Source: Anarhynchus alexandrinus
Taxonomy: Eukaryota > Chordata > Aves > Charadriiformes > Charadriidae
NCBI GenBank assembly: GCA_008711295.1
Contig: VUYV01000010.1
Span: 6,277,429-6,341,428 of the forward strand
Length of the DNA stretch: 64,000 nt
Direction: 5' to 3'
Under the pieces are notes generated by a model. That model did no database searches. It was not told the DNA's origin and worked only from the letters and a program-made list of their open reading frames with translations. Numbering within the stretch: position 1 is the stretch's first letter; every line of letters starts with the position of its first letter. The translations under genes and the position numbers were made by a program. Below, in pieces: positions 52,890 through 64,000 of the stretch.

Positions 52890-55800
52890 AACAAAGTACT
52901 ATGCGAAGTTTTTCCTCTGATCTACTTTGAACCTGCTGCTTACTAGTCCATTTCATGCTGCTTTGTGTGCTGGGAAGATGGTGAACAATTTCCCTCTTTA
53001 CGTTGCTCAATATTATAGATTTCGTACTACTGCTCAGCTGACCCTTTTCTGCTCCTGAGTGCTAGGCTGCTTAGGTATTTCTTGTGCAGAAGCTCAGGGG
53101 ACTTGGTAAGACTGCAGGAAGTGGGGTGGAAAGGAGAGCTTGACCAAAGCCAGTGTATATGATGCTGTACAGGCTGGTGGTGAGTCTTATCCTCTTATGT
53201 TTCCTTCTCTTCTTGGGCCCCCTCACCAGGAGGCAGCTGCTGTCTGAGCTACAGAGAGCCTGTGCGGCGGTAACCAACCCTGATGGAGTAGTCGGAAGGA
53301 ATAGGGATAACTTCTATCCAGATGTCACATTGATCTGCATGGAGGGGAGGGAAGGGTATGTCTCCATTCAGTGAGATGAACAGAGTTCTCTCCCAGCTCA
53401 TTAAAGCTTGGTTTCCCATGAAGTGCCAGACGCATGTATGCACTCATTCAATCACTCACTTGTGTTAGATGCCTGGAAAGGAGCGAAGTCCTCATGCCGC
53501 TCTCCCTGGCCATGTGACCTGATTTGACACTCTCACTAAAGCTTGTGGGCCTTTATGGATAACATAAATATCCATAAGGCTACTCAATTAGCTCTGTGTC
53601 TTTCGCTTGTACAGCTCCTGTTGCTGTCACAGCTGAATGCTTTCCACAGTAGTACCTCACAGTGGCATCTGACACAGCCCCCTACATTACTTACATCAGT
53701 CAGAGGAGCCCCGCGGGGGCCTGGAGCCTGCGACTGAGAGAGTGGCTGGTACAACTAGAGGTGCAGCAGAGTTTGGCAGAAGTTATCTTTTTCAAACAGT
53801 ATTTTTCCAGGGTGGGGAATATGCTTGTAGTGTAGAAGGCATAGTCTTCTACCTCGCTTCTTCAGGAGCATCAAGCCTCCCATAGCCCCGCTTTTGACAG
53901 CTCCATGTAAGGGAGCTGCTCCTCATAGAGGTAAAGAAGCATTATGGTGGCAGGTATCGACTTCAACGGAGATGTTGGTATGCAGCTGGGCTGCCTCAGT
54001 GCTGCTGAAATACCAGATTTCCTTAGCTGATAAGTGCTAGAATTTGTAGCAAAATTCCACTGAAGAGAATGACGCAGCTTCAAACTGATTGACAAAGCCC
54101 TGCTTAGCCAAGCAATGTATGTAACAGGTGAATAAAGGAGTTCATAAACCCTATTGCTCTTTCTAGTGAAGTCGGTTTCCTGGTATCACATCCACTGAAC
54201 CTGACTGTGTGAAGCAGTACGTACAGCTCAGTGCTGCTTCTACTGCATATTGTGCTCGGAAGCACCGGCCTGTCTCTGTGGAAATGAATTTGGAGGAAGT
54301 TGTTCTGTCAGGTCAACCTCAAGTGTGAATTGAAACTGCTGTAGGTATGCCCTATCAGTAGGACTAGTAAGAAGCGAGTTGTTTACAGAAAATTTTCATG
54401 TATACCTCATTGCAGTCTTCTCCCAAACTTACAGCTCTGAGGTGGAATAGGAGTGTGCATATGGAAGAGAGGTTTAGTGAAATTTCCCATGGTAACCTTG
54501 CTGAACTCCCATGTTTGAAGGCATGCTTTTTCCACCATGATTGAGAGCACATTCACGGTATCTGAGTACCCAGACACTTTTATAGAGGTTTTGGGACATT
54601 CTCTACTCTGTGTTTTTTTTCTTTACCACCCTAGATCTACAGTGTTCGACTTCACAAGCAACAGAGTCTTAGCGAATGTATTGAGAGCGCTCTTGTTTTC
54701 TGCTGTTACCCCGTTGGATACCTGTTCTTGGTATGGTTTGGGGGTGCATAATATCCCTCATAACTTTAAAACAGGGATGTAGGGCGTTGACCTGACAGCT
54801 TCTCACTGGCATGTTCCCCTTTTGTCCACTGCAAAGGAGTTTCCACCAAAGATTTGATGCTGCCTCTGACACGCCACCAACACTGGATGCTTTTATTGGC
54901 TTTATTTCCCTGTCTTAGCTGCATATGTAGAGACCTGGCTTGGCCACAGATGGTTCCTTCTTTTGCTCCTCCTTCCTCCTCTGTTTGGAGGAAAGAGGAG
55001 GTTACATTTGAGCCAGAACCGTCTTGTAGGCCAAAAGGGCCCCAGAGACGATGCTGTTAATGTGCAGGCTGCAGATAAATCAGCAATGTGCAGTCCCATA
55101 CTTTGTTGCTCTCTTTTCATTTGTTTATGAAGTGTGTGAATTCTGTGTTTGAGGCTCAGTCCTCTACAGAAATGGGAGAGCTGCTTCACCCTTCGGTGTC
55201 CTCTGAGATGGTGTCAATGCTGCATACACTCCCCTATGGTGCTGTTTCTCCGGATGTGTCTGTGCTGCAGCATAGACAGCTTTAAATTAATTTACTTGGA
55301 TCTTTGTAGCTGTCAGACACTTTGCAGCAGTTTGGCTCTGGTCTCCATGCTGCTGCGTGAACAGGACTGCTGCATGCCAGACTGGGTGTTTTGGTGATTT
55401 TTGGCGTCCCTCTGCCCTGTGGCAGGCGATGGGACTGTAGCACGGATTCACTGCCAGAGCACAAGCCTTGTGGGAGGCAGAACTGTGTAATGGAGCTGTG
55501 CAGGTATCACCTGAGTCCTTGTGGGTCTACATAGCTACTACGGGTAACGGTAGCAATGAAGACCTCTCGGACAGCATGAAGAGGTATACCAGGGTGCTTT
55601 CAGAGTTGCCCTGCACATGTTTGAAACTGTCCCTCAGATGGGTTTAACTCTGTGGTGTGTAGGACAGAAAAGGTTGTACCTGCAGCCTGACAGTTGCCAA
55701 TGATGAAGTATGTCACACTCAAGGACACTTCTGTGGAACAGTCTCGGTGCTAACCAAGTGGTGCTGGGGTGGAGAAGGTGTCTCACTTTGTTTGTCCCTG

Positions 55801-57643
55801 GTACCTCCAGGCTTGAGAGATGGGAACCCTTTTCTAGTGCATTGGTGACCACTAGTGTTAGTCCAGCTCAGTCCTCTTCTTTCTCAAGGTGTCTTGTAGC
55901 TCAGTTAATGTTTAAGCAAGCAAAAGCTTTCTGTCTCTACCTCTTAGCCATTTAAGGTTAAGAGGACTTGGTGAGATCTCATATGCATGGTGGTGGTTCT
56001 CTTTGGAGACGTGTCTGTGCCTCAGGGAGCTGCCGGGCAGGAGCCTTGGCAGGGTGAGTTGCTGCATTGTGGAACTCACCTGGCACTTTGCAGAGGCACT
56101 GCTGCAGGGGTTGGGTGCTGCACTAAAACATATGACCTCCTGTGTGGTCCCAGGAAAATCCTGCAGCTGCCTCCAGCCTCTCCCTGTCCTTCCTCTCCAT
56201 CCTTGACTTAACACAAAACTCCTATTTCTAATTAATTTTGCTTTCCAAAGCCATGTTCCTCTGCAGCACTGAGCTGTTTCCAGAGACACTCTGAGAGCAC
56301 AGTGAGGGGGAAGGGAGACAAATTTCTTATTGATAATAGCTATCTTTAACTCTACAAGTATCCCAACCTCTCGGGATGTGCCTGAGCTGATGGAAGCACT
56401 GTTTATATTGGTCCAGTTCCTGTGTAACACTTGAAAATTCACGGGAGAGAAATGCAGAAATTGTCTTTCTTCTCTAGGAAAGCAGAGTATGACTCTGTGC
56501 TTTCTTATATTTCCTTCAGGGAAAAGAGGGTTGAGACTTGATTTATACAAAAAGGAAGAAAAGAAGACCAGTGCAATATGAACAAGGCTAAAGTCCTCAT
56601 GTTATGAGATGGTTGCACAAACTAGTGGTGCAGAGGATAAAATAAATTGGGTACTGAACTTCTGCAGAGCCGAATGTCTATTGAGCAACTGTAATTTTTG
56701 CTCTTGCACCTGCTGGGCCAAGCATCCAGAGAGGACGCATCACAGTAGTCAAGGGGGTTGTCCACCTTCTGGAGAGCACAGGTTGTGCGGCTCAAGGCAG
56801 CAAGCCAGAAGTGGGAGAGAGTGAACCAACCCCTGGAGCCTGGCAGGGGTACGGGCCAGGCTGCCCTGCACTCACCCTGCGAAGGAATCGTGAGGGACAG
56901 AGGGGGTAGTGGGCAATTTATAGTAATGATGTGGTACTGTAGGGGGGGAGAAGGTGGCTGAGTTCTGAAAGCTTTGGTTTTCTGTAGGATCAGATATACC
57001 TCATTGTCTTTGGCTGCCAGAGGAAGGACCCCGAGTTAGAAACTTCTGCCAGACACTGTGTGACAGTTATTATTTTCCAATAGAGTTCCTACTGCAGCCC
57101 ATCTGAGACTGTAAGCACAGATTCTCTTCAGGCTCCATTCACATATGGGCCGTTACCTTGTACTTGTGGGAATTCGATAGCTAGATAAGTGCTTTTTGTG
57201 GGAGGGGGATACTTGTGTATGTAACTAAAGTAGAGATGAAATGGGTGTGGAGAGTTAAATCACGACAACCTAAAGAATGAATTTAGTTCTTAAAATTTGT
57301 AGAGTTAAGCACTCTTTTTTTTTTTAAACTGTATTTAATGTACATAACTGTTACAATACACCCTTAAATTTGACACAGATCCCCAGATTGTTTGCAAACT
57401 GTTCCCTTTGAGTAGGTCTTGTGCTATCCATTATTCTTGGTGTTTGAAGGGCCATTTAAAGTCCTTGGTATCGTTAGTGAATCTGGACTGGAAGAAATCC
57501 AGACTAAATTATGTCTGGACTATTGTGAAGATGGTGAAAGAAATTAGGCATTTCAGATGGCTTTATGCTAGCAATGCTTCTGAAACTATCTTTCTGTTTG
57601 TGCATTTGTGAGCTCTTTGCTGTCTGTGACTGGCTCTATGGGG

Positions 57644-57690
57644 AAAAAAAAAGAAAAAAAACCCCAACCAAACAACACAAAACCCCCCAA
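57644..57690. repeat. A/C low-complexity tract
   Basis: A run then ACCCCAACCAAACAACACAA and AACCCCCC. Same class as 16471-16510 and 39388-39440. Confidence 0.85.
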
Positions 57691-58782
57691 ATATTTCTAT
57701 GCACGTTTGTGGATGCTGTTCAACAGCACAATACATTTAGACAAGTCTCTGCTCTTATTGTTTGTGAATGTTCCTTTTCTTTTTTCCTTTTTTTTTTTTC
57801 CTTGAACCTTTAATTCCAAAAATTTTAATTGCAAAACACATGCTAAAATCTTCTTCCCTGCTCTGTTGCAGTGGAAACAGACTCATTAATAGACTCATTA
57901 TTAATCTCCAGCCGGACACTACCCAGGGAGATCTATGTGCTCTGAGTTAACATGTCTGTGGCTACCTCTGCCAAGTGGACATCTATTATTTTCTCACCTC
58001 AGCCACAGAAATGGCTCCCCTGACAGAGGTACTTTGCTATACCACAATACCCAGAGATTGCTGAATATTCATTATACGACTACTGAAAGTGCTTTGCCAG
58101 CATATGGTATTGGAGCCAAGATGTTTTATTAGCTCCTGCCTTTTGCTTTCCTCAGAGAGAGCGGTGTGGCTTCTATCGTCACTTCAGTTAACTTTCTCAT
58201 CTGGGCTCCTTCACTTGTGCTTTGCTTTGAGAAGGGGAACAGAGGGAAAAACTCTAATTTAGCCGTGGTGCTTTCATTCCATGAAAGTAAAATTTACAGC
58301 CCTGTTAGTCTGCTGGAAGATTGATTAAAGACGACAAGCCTTTGAACTTTGTTTCAAACAAGAGGTGGTTGTAATAACTGTAATCTTCTGCTATATATTT
58401 CCCCATGTGAGGGAGGGAGGAACTCCATTTACCTTTCTGTCACAGGGAAAATGAGGGATGTAGGTGGCCTGCATTCAAAAGGCAGCAGCCACAGAATCCT
58501 AAAATTGTATGTGGCCATTTTGTGTTGCTCACTGAGACTTAAAACAAGCCCACATTGCTTCGTGGGCTTCTAGCCTGATTAAGGGTGAGCAGCAGAAATG
58601 ACTCTGCAAGTATGTTGCAGGATCATGGTCTATGAACTCCATCTTCCAGGTGAAATGAATATTAACTCCCAGATATTTCCCACCCCATCGTGTTTGATGA
58701 TGATGTAAGAATGTCAAAGTGGCTATAGAGAGACAGTCTGCAGGTCTGTCCATGCATGGCATTATCTGTCATCAACAGTCAA

Positions 58783-58835
58783 CAACAGATAAATAAATAA
58801 AAAATATATATGTATGTATATGTATACATATGTAA
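58783..58835. repeat. TA-rich microsatellite
   Basis: AAATAAATAAAAAATATATA followed by TGTATGTATATGTATACATA; interrupted TATG/TA units. Confidence 0.85.
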
Positions 58836-59633
58836 CGTGTGAAACTGGTTATATACATGGTGAGCTTTCTTCTGGTCTGTAGAAGCAAATGTCAAATCCT
58901 TGTGGCCAAACAGCTGTGCACTCTTATGGGCTTATGCAATTTTATAAAATTCCACTTTTGAGAAAATCTTTTATTTGTTCTCATTGGAAGAAAGGAAAAA
59001 AAACAAAGAAAAAACTGAAATGCATCTTTGATCATTATGTAATTAATTGAGAATTTATCTTTATGGTTGTGCTTTAAAAAGCTGTTTTTCCTTACAGCCC
59101 CCTGCCTGTGGTTTGAGAGATTAGGTTCAATCCTTTCCTCTGAGTGAATGGGTTCGAACCCGCTTTAATTGTTTCACAGGAGACTTCAATACCAACGAGA
59201 TTGCAGGCAGGGTTTTTGTGTGTGTGAACGAAGGTGAGAACTCCTGCTTCAGCAGTTGTGCTTCATGTAAAATGCTTAAATATTCAGCAAGGGAAGGAGC
59301 GTGTCTCTACCCTGTGTAGGGCAGTCCTGCGTATCCGGGGCAGCCCAGATACGACGTCTGGTGAGCAAGAGCCCTGGGGAATTTGTGGCTTCCTTGGTGG
59401 TTTGACACGTTCTTCAGAAATGTGAATTCAAATACCACTAGGTAGATGAGGGAACTGTATCCCAGTCCTTTGCCTGCAGTCTCGGACATGAAAGAAAACC
59501 ACATTGTTATCTTATTGTCTGATGTATGCAGTCTTTAATGCATGTGGCTCGAATCACTGATAACCTGATAGGCTGTGTCCACTGTTGTGTTACTTCTTGT
59601 CTTTCATGAATTCTTTTTAAATTCAAGGGTGGG

Positions 59634-59725
59634 CCAAATTAATTTGGTATTTGCACTTGTTGAGATGCCGAGAAGTATTTAACTGTATGCAATTGTTACG
59701 GCTCCTTTGCATTGATCAAGGCATT
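59634..59725. promoter_or_regulatory. Candidate conserved regulatory cluster with CCAAATTAATTTGG palindrome
   Basis: A perfect 14-bp palindrome with a paired homeodomain core (AATTAATT) at 59634-59647 is followed within 80 bp by ATGCAATTGTT, TTTGCATTGATCAAGG (octamer-like and TCF/LEF-like). Motif density is suggestive only. Confidence 0.25.
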
Positions 59726-62700
59726 TTTCACCGACTGCATAATGAGATTTGACTTTCTACTTTTCCTTGTTCTGAAATTGATATTTTCCCTCCTCAAAAG
59801 GAATTTAGATTAACAATAAACATGGGAATGGAATAACAAATATTTCTTGGATACTCTGCAGAAATCCCTTCATGCAAGATATTATGTGCAAGCAATACAG
59901 GCAGGAAGATGTACACAGAAAATAGTACCAGTGGTGGTAGTTATGTGGAGCTATTCTGTTTCATACCAGTTTAGTTTGGGGATCTCTATTCAAACTCTCT
60001 TGACATTGCTGTTGTAAGATGTTAATTCAGAACAATTATGCCATATTTTACTCTCTGTAGATCCTAGAGTCAAACCTCTTCCATTGATAAAACCAACCAT
60101 GTCCCCTAGTTCTCAGCTCAGTAGATATGCCTTCATAGTTGGAAATTAAATTGTCTAGGTTTTTAAAGTACATTTTCCTCACACTTAAAAACTGCCTAAC
60201 AGGTTGTTTATGGAAAATCTGTTCCAGCTATAGAAGCAGAACAGAATAAGCTAGCTGTGTGTCTGGCTATAGGCATCAGAAAATCCAGTTAAAGAACTGG
60301 ATTTTCTAGGTACTTATTCAATGTTTGCCTTTGCTATATTTAGCCACATTTGCAAAATAAGAGGTTCATGTACTCTCTCTGCCAAAAATATTAATATTTC
60401 AACATTGCATAGCTAAAATAGATTCCTTTATTTGTTTTAGTATTAATTCTTTGTATGCAGGTAAATACTGTCCTTAGGTTTGTAGTGCTCTGTTGAGTGC
60501 CTGTATTTTGGCTTGGTTCAAGTTTCTTCTCAGCTGAGTTGGTCTGTGGAGAGGATTTGTGTTTGCTTTTCAATCATAGACGCATTGCAATCACACCTTG
60601 GTTTACAAGCAAACTAGAGACTTGTCAAGTGGACAACATGATAGTTCTCCTAAACTCAGATGGAGGAAGTATAACTGGAATAGGCAATGACCAACTCTGC
60701 ATTTAACTTAGTTGTCAGAGGAAATTTGCATGGTATTTATGCACCCATGAAGATGAAAAAAATATACTAAGATTTCTTTCCTTGCCTGTAGTTCAGCTGG
60801 GCATTTTGCTGTGTAATCCTGTGATGTGTGGATGTGCTGAGTAGTTCTTTTAATGACTTCTGGTAGCATGAGAATTTCCCAGGAGATCCCAGAGCTCTTC
60901 GTAAAGCAGTTAAATGTACGTGCTAAATCCCACAGATATGCATAAAGCAAGGCTGCGAAAGTTGCGAAAGGGCTATCCCAGGGCATGATCTGCAAGATAA
61001 TGGCACTTTCCTTGACTCCTGTGAAACATCAATTATGTCATTCTACTTGCTTTATCTTTACTTACTGTGGTGCCAAGCACTGAGCTTCTGCACCTGAATT
61101 TTCTCAACTTAGTGGTGCCCCCTTTCCCTTCCAACTGAATCAGCTTGATCTGATGGTTTTGAAGCCTTTCCCATGCCAGGTTTCTGTGTGTCATTCAGAT
61201 ATGTCAAGTCCATCCCCTACAATGCAAGCTCGTGAAACGGGAGGCTCAAAGCAGTGCAGCAGCCCTGAGTAGCAGAGGAGCTCGTGAAATTAAGGAGCCC
61301 GGCCTTATTCAAAGGTGGGAGCAAGATTAAGTTAGACATAGTGTATTCTAATGGAACTCTGCCTATCAGTCATTAGTGGTGGCATGGATGGTAGAGCTTA
61401 CAGAGCAGCCAGAGGCATTTACAAACTCAGTAGGTGGTTGATTTTACTTGTACATCGGGAGATGGATGCTGGAGATCTGCATTTATCGCCTCCTTCCACA
61501 ATGGATTCACATTATTTACCTTGTTAATTCTTTTTCATGGAAAAATTCTCCACTTCCTTTGATGCAATAAGTTACCAGTGAAGAGTTCTCTGCGTATTAA
61601 AAGGTTATTTCTAGTTCCCTGAGATTCCTGCCCACGTTCAGTGCACATCAGTAGAGGCCAGGACACAGGCTGATGTAATGAGAACAGAAGCAGCTGCAGC
61701 CCCATGTTTAGGCAGGTTTGGTTACCAGCAGCGCTACATGGGTCTCCTGTGTGAAGCAAGATGCAGGGAAACAGAGCAATACTGTGTGAAGGTACAAATG
61801 TCGTCTTCATTACTGGACCAGACTGAATGTGGGAATGGGCATGACTGATAAAAGTGGATAAACCATGCTGTCAAAAAGAAAGATTGTCTCTGGACTGCCT
61901 GGGGTCAGGTGATGGGAAATCTAGTCCTATTTCAAGTTTCCATTTTAGACGCTTTCCAGCATTGGAAATTTACTGCCATTGTGTGACTCTCAAATTCCAA
62001 AATAATTTAGAACTACCTTTGGGATCAAGATGTTCTTAATCTTTTTTTTTTTTTCCCTTGGGACAAAAATATTTAACTTCTGAAGGAGCAATGCCAAGCT
62101 TACACCTTTTATGAGTCAGTATATTTTTAGCTAAATCACAACAGCTATGCTATCCTTTTATTTTTTTTTTATCTTATGCCAAATACAGGATTTTTCCTTC
62201 AAAAAGAATTTTTGAATAAAAGCCATTTCCCTTTATCAGTAAGGAATTAAGCCACTGTGGGGATCCTTTGATTTCTTCAGTGTACTAAAGGTAGGGCACA
62301 GGGGATTTTTAATTTCAAGGTTTGTTTGGTATTTCAGAGGCAGTGAACACCAGTGGTTAGATCGGCTGATACTGAATCAGAAATCACGACATGTTGTGTA
62401 GCTTTTGTCAAATCCTTTAAGTATTCTTTTACCTTATTAACCCTTTCTGAATAGGATAGTATTTATAGCCTACTTGAAAACGGGGACAAATCCTCACAAA
62501 TGGCAAATTCACTAAAACTCAGCAAAAGACTATATGTAACTTAAAGTACAATAATGAAAGGGGATGGACAGAAGTTCTTCATGGATGGTGCTACCAAACC
62601 ATTGCTGCAACTCCATCTTGTTCAAATCCACCCCAAGAATGGAGTATTCTCTCTGAGGTTAAGTGGGGACACGCAGACCAGGAAAGTACCTCCTCTTATG

Positions 62701-62868
62701 AGGAAAAGCGTCCTCTACAAAGTGCAAGACATGGACAAAGGGATATTCTGGGACTGTGTTGTACTGGCATTTCCCATGTTGTACTTGCTTGCAGATAGCC
62801 AGAAAAGGTCATTTCCAGGCTGGCAATTTTCTCCTGTCCTAAAAATGGTCTAAAAAGCCAACAGGCTT

Positions 62869-62912
62869 GTGGTTGTTGGTTGTTTTGGGTTGTTTTTTTT
62901 CCCCCCCTTTCC
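62869..62912 (+). repeat. G/T low-complexity tract ending in C run
   Basis: GGTTGTTGGTTGTTTTGGGT, then T8 and C7. Same class as the other G/T tracts. Confidence 0.85.
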
Positions 62913-64000
62913 CAAAAACTCCTCTGTATGGGTAGGAGAATTGGAAAGGAAAGAATTGGTGAATAAATATCAGCCATTAAAATCCACTTCTTTCTATACT
63001 TCTGCAGCCCTCGTTCTGGAGGCTCTTGCTATCCACGACTCTGAAGTGACAGGGACTATGGTTTCATCTCAGATGGAATTGTCCATGATGCTATGGACTA
63101 CTTTTAAAAGCAATCTACTCTTCTCTGGGATGATCGTTCAAACTCCATCCTGACAGTGATCTAGAGAAGGGGATAGTTAGATGCTGTAAAATGTATAAGT
63201 AGCAATAATCAAAAGAAGGGCAACAATTTTATGAACTCTAAACTTATTCTGAATTTGCAGAAACAGATTCTGGTGAAAATTTCTGAAAAATTTGGAGCAA
63301 AACAAATGCTACTTGAAAGGTTTTTATTTTCAGAAATAAGATGTGCTATAATAATACTAATTTGAAACCATGACTCTGAAAATGGTTTTAGCAAAAAGGC
63401 ATAGAAATCCTAATGAAAAGAAAAAACAGAAAAATGTAAAATAGAGGTGGTTTTCCAGAAGAAAATCGCCACCTTTTAACAGAAAACACTTTATGTATTC
63501 TGATGCATACACTTATGTTTATAATTCAGAAATTATTTAGGCTTTTATTGCACTCCATATTCTAATGACCAATTGACATTTAACTACCTTGTGATTACTA
63601 ATGCATTTAATTGAGCTTTCTATTCCTTCGTTATTTGAACAAAGGCATCCTGGATACAAGAAAAAAGACATTTCATCTCCTTGCAACAGGTCTGGGTCTT
63701 TCTGCTGTATATTGAAAACTGTGTTTATTTAGTGTTATTGTGTGAAATGAAATACAGAATAAATATTTATTAGGTTTTTAAAAAGTAATTTAGAAACTTC
63801 TGCTGCTTCCACCAGCACTCAGGGGGTCTGATTTGTGTCTCTCACTGACTTCATGCTGCTGATTTCAGAAGAGTTGCTCCTCTTCCTGCTTACATGTCAG
63901 GAAAATGAAGTTCTTCTTGCTTGTGCTGAAAAAGACATCTTTAGATCTAGCCAATAATGCACGTTGCTTGTTCCCAGTCTGAACAAGGTCATTGAAGTGA

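Larger units (their letters stand above)
52890..64000. other. Non-coding 5' flank of GLRA1, distal part
   Basis: No gene is recognisable to the window edge. I note an A/C tract (57644-57690), a TA-rich microsatellite (58783-58835), a homeodomain-type palindrome cluster (59634-59725) and a G/T tract (62869-62912). The short open frames show no homology I can name. In mammals the DNA upstream of GLRA1 is a gene-poor interval, which fits. Confidence 0.7.

Noticed and set aside
55912..56550. 212-codon minus-strand frame, the longest in the window
   Set aside because: No homology recognised, no motif or clear exon borders. One frame of this length in 64 kb of six frames is not exceptional.

Overview
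The window is vertebrate, almost certainly avian, genomic DNA. It has very long introns and non-coding stretches and low interspersed-repeat content. The recognisable transposons are fragments of CR1 LINEs, including 3' ends of the bird type, plus one LTR resembling avian ERVL-class LTRs. There are no bacterial-style operons. One ambiguous base (N at 36025) points to a draft assembly.

The only protein-coding gene I can support is the 5' part of the glycine receptor alpha-1 subunit gene (GLRA1), on the minus strand. Four coding exons were located by translation and GT-AG splice sites: exon 1 (31521-31576, start codon and most of the signal peptide), exon 2 (15328-15458), exon 3 (11381-11448, 68 bp) and exon 4 (2161-2384, 224 bp). 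Spliced together they give one continuous frame of 479 nt (about 159 residues), covering the signal peptide and the first part of the extracellular ligand-binding domain. Subtype-informative residues (Ala at mature position 52; the zinc-site His pair at 107 and 109) favour alpha-1 over alpha-2 and alpha-3. The remaining exons lie beyond base 1, so the gene leaves the window on the left.

A CpG-rich region (about 31180-32070) surrounds exon 1 and is the probable promoter. Just upstream of the start codon it carries a tandem array of three roughly 36-bp units. Each unit contains a full core match to the RE1/NRSE silencer element bound by REST. A weaker RE1-like site sits on the other side of exon 1. 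This tandem RE1 array is the most interesting observation in the window.

From about 32.1 kb to the right edge (64 kb) I see no gene. The stretch upstream of GLRA1 holds a 1.2-kb decayed CR1 copy (RT motif FADD changed to FAGD), simple repeats, G/T-only or A/C-only low-complexity tracts, and a few AT-rich palindromic clusters that could be conserved regulatory elements. Intron 1 additionally holds a near-perfect 16-bp inverted repeat with a 30-nt loop (pre-miRNA-like or MITE-like) and a small CpG-rich patch. Nothing in the window looks like a new multi-gene system.
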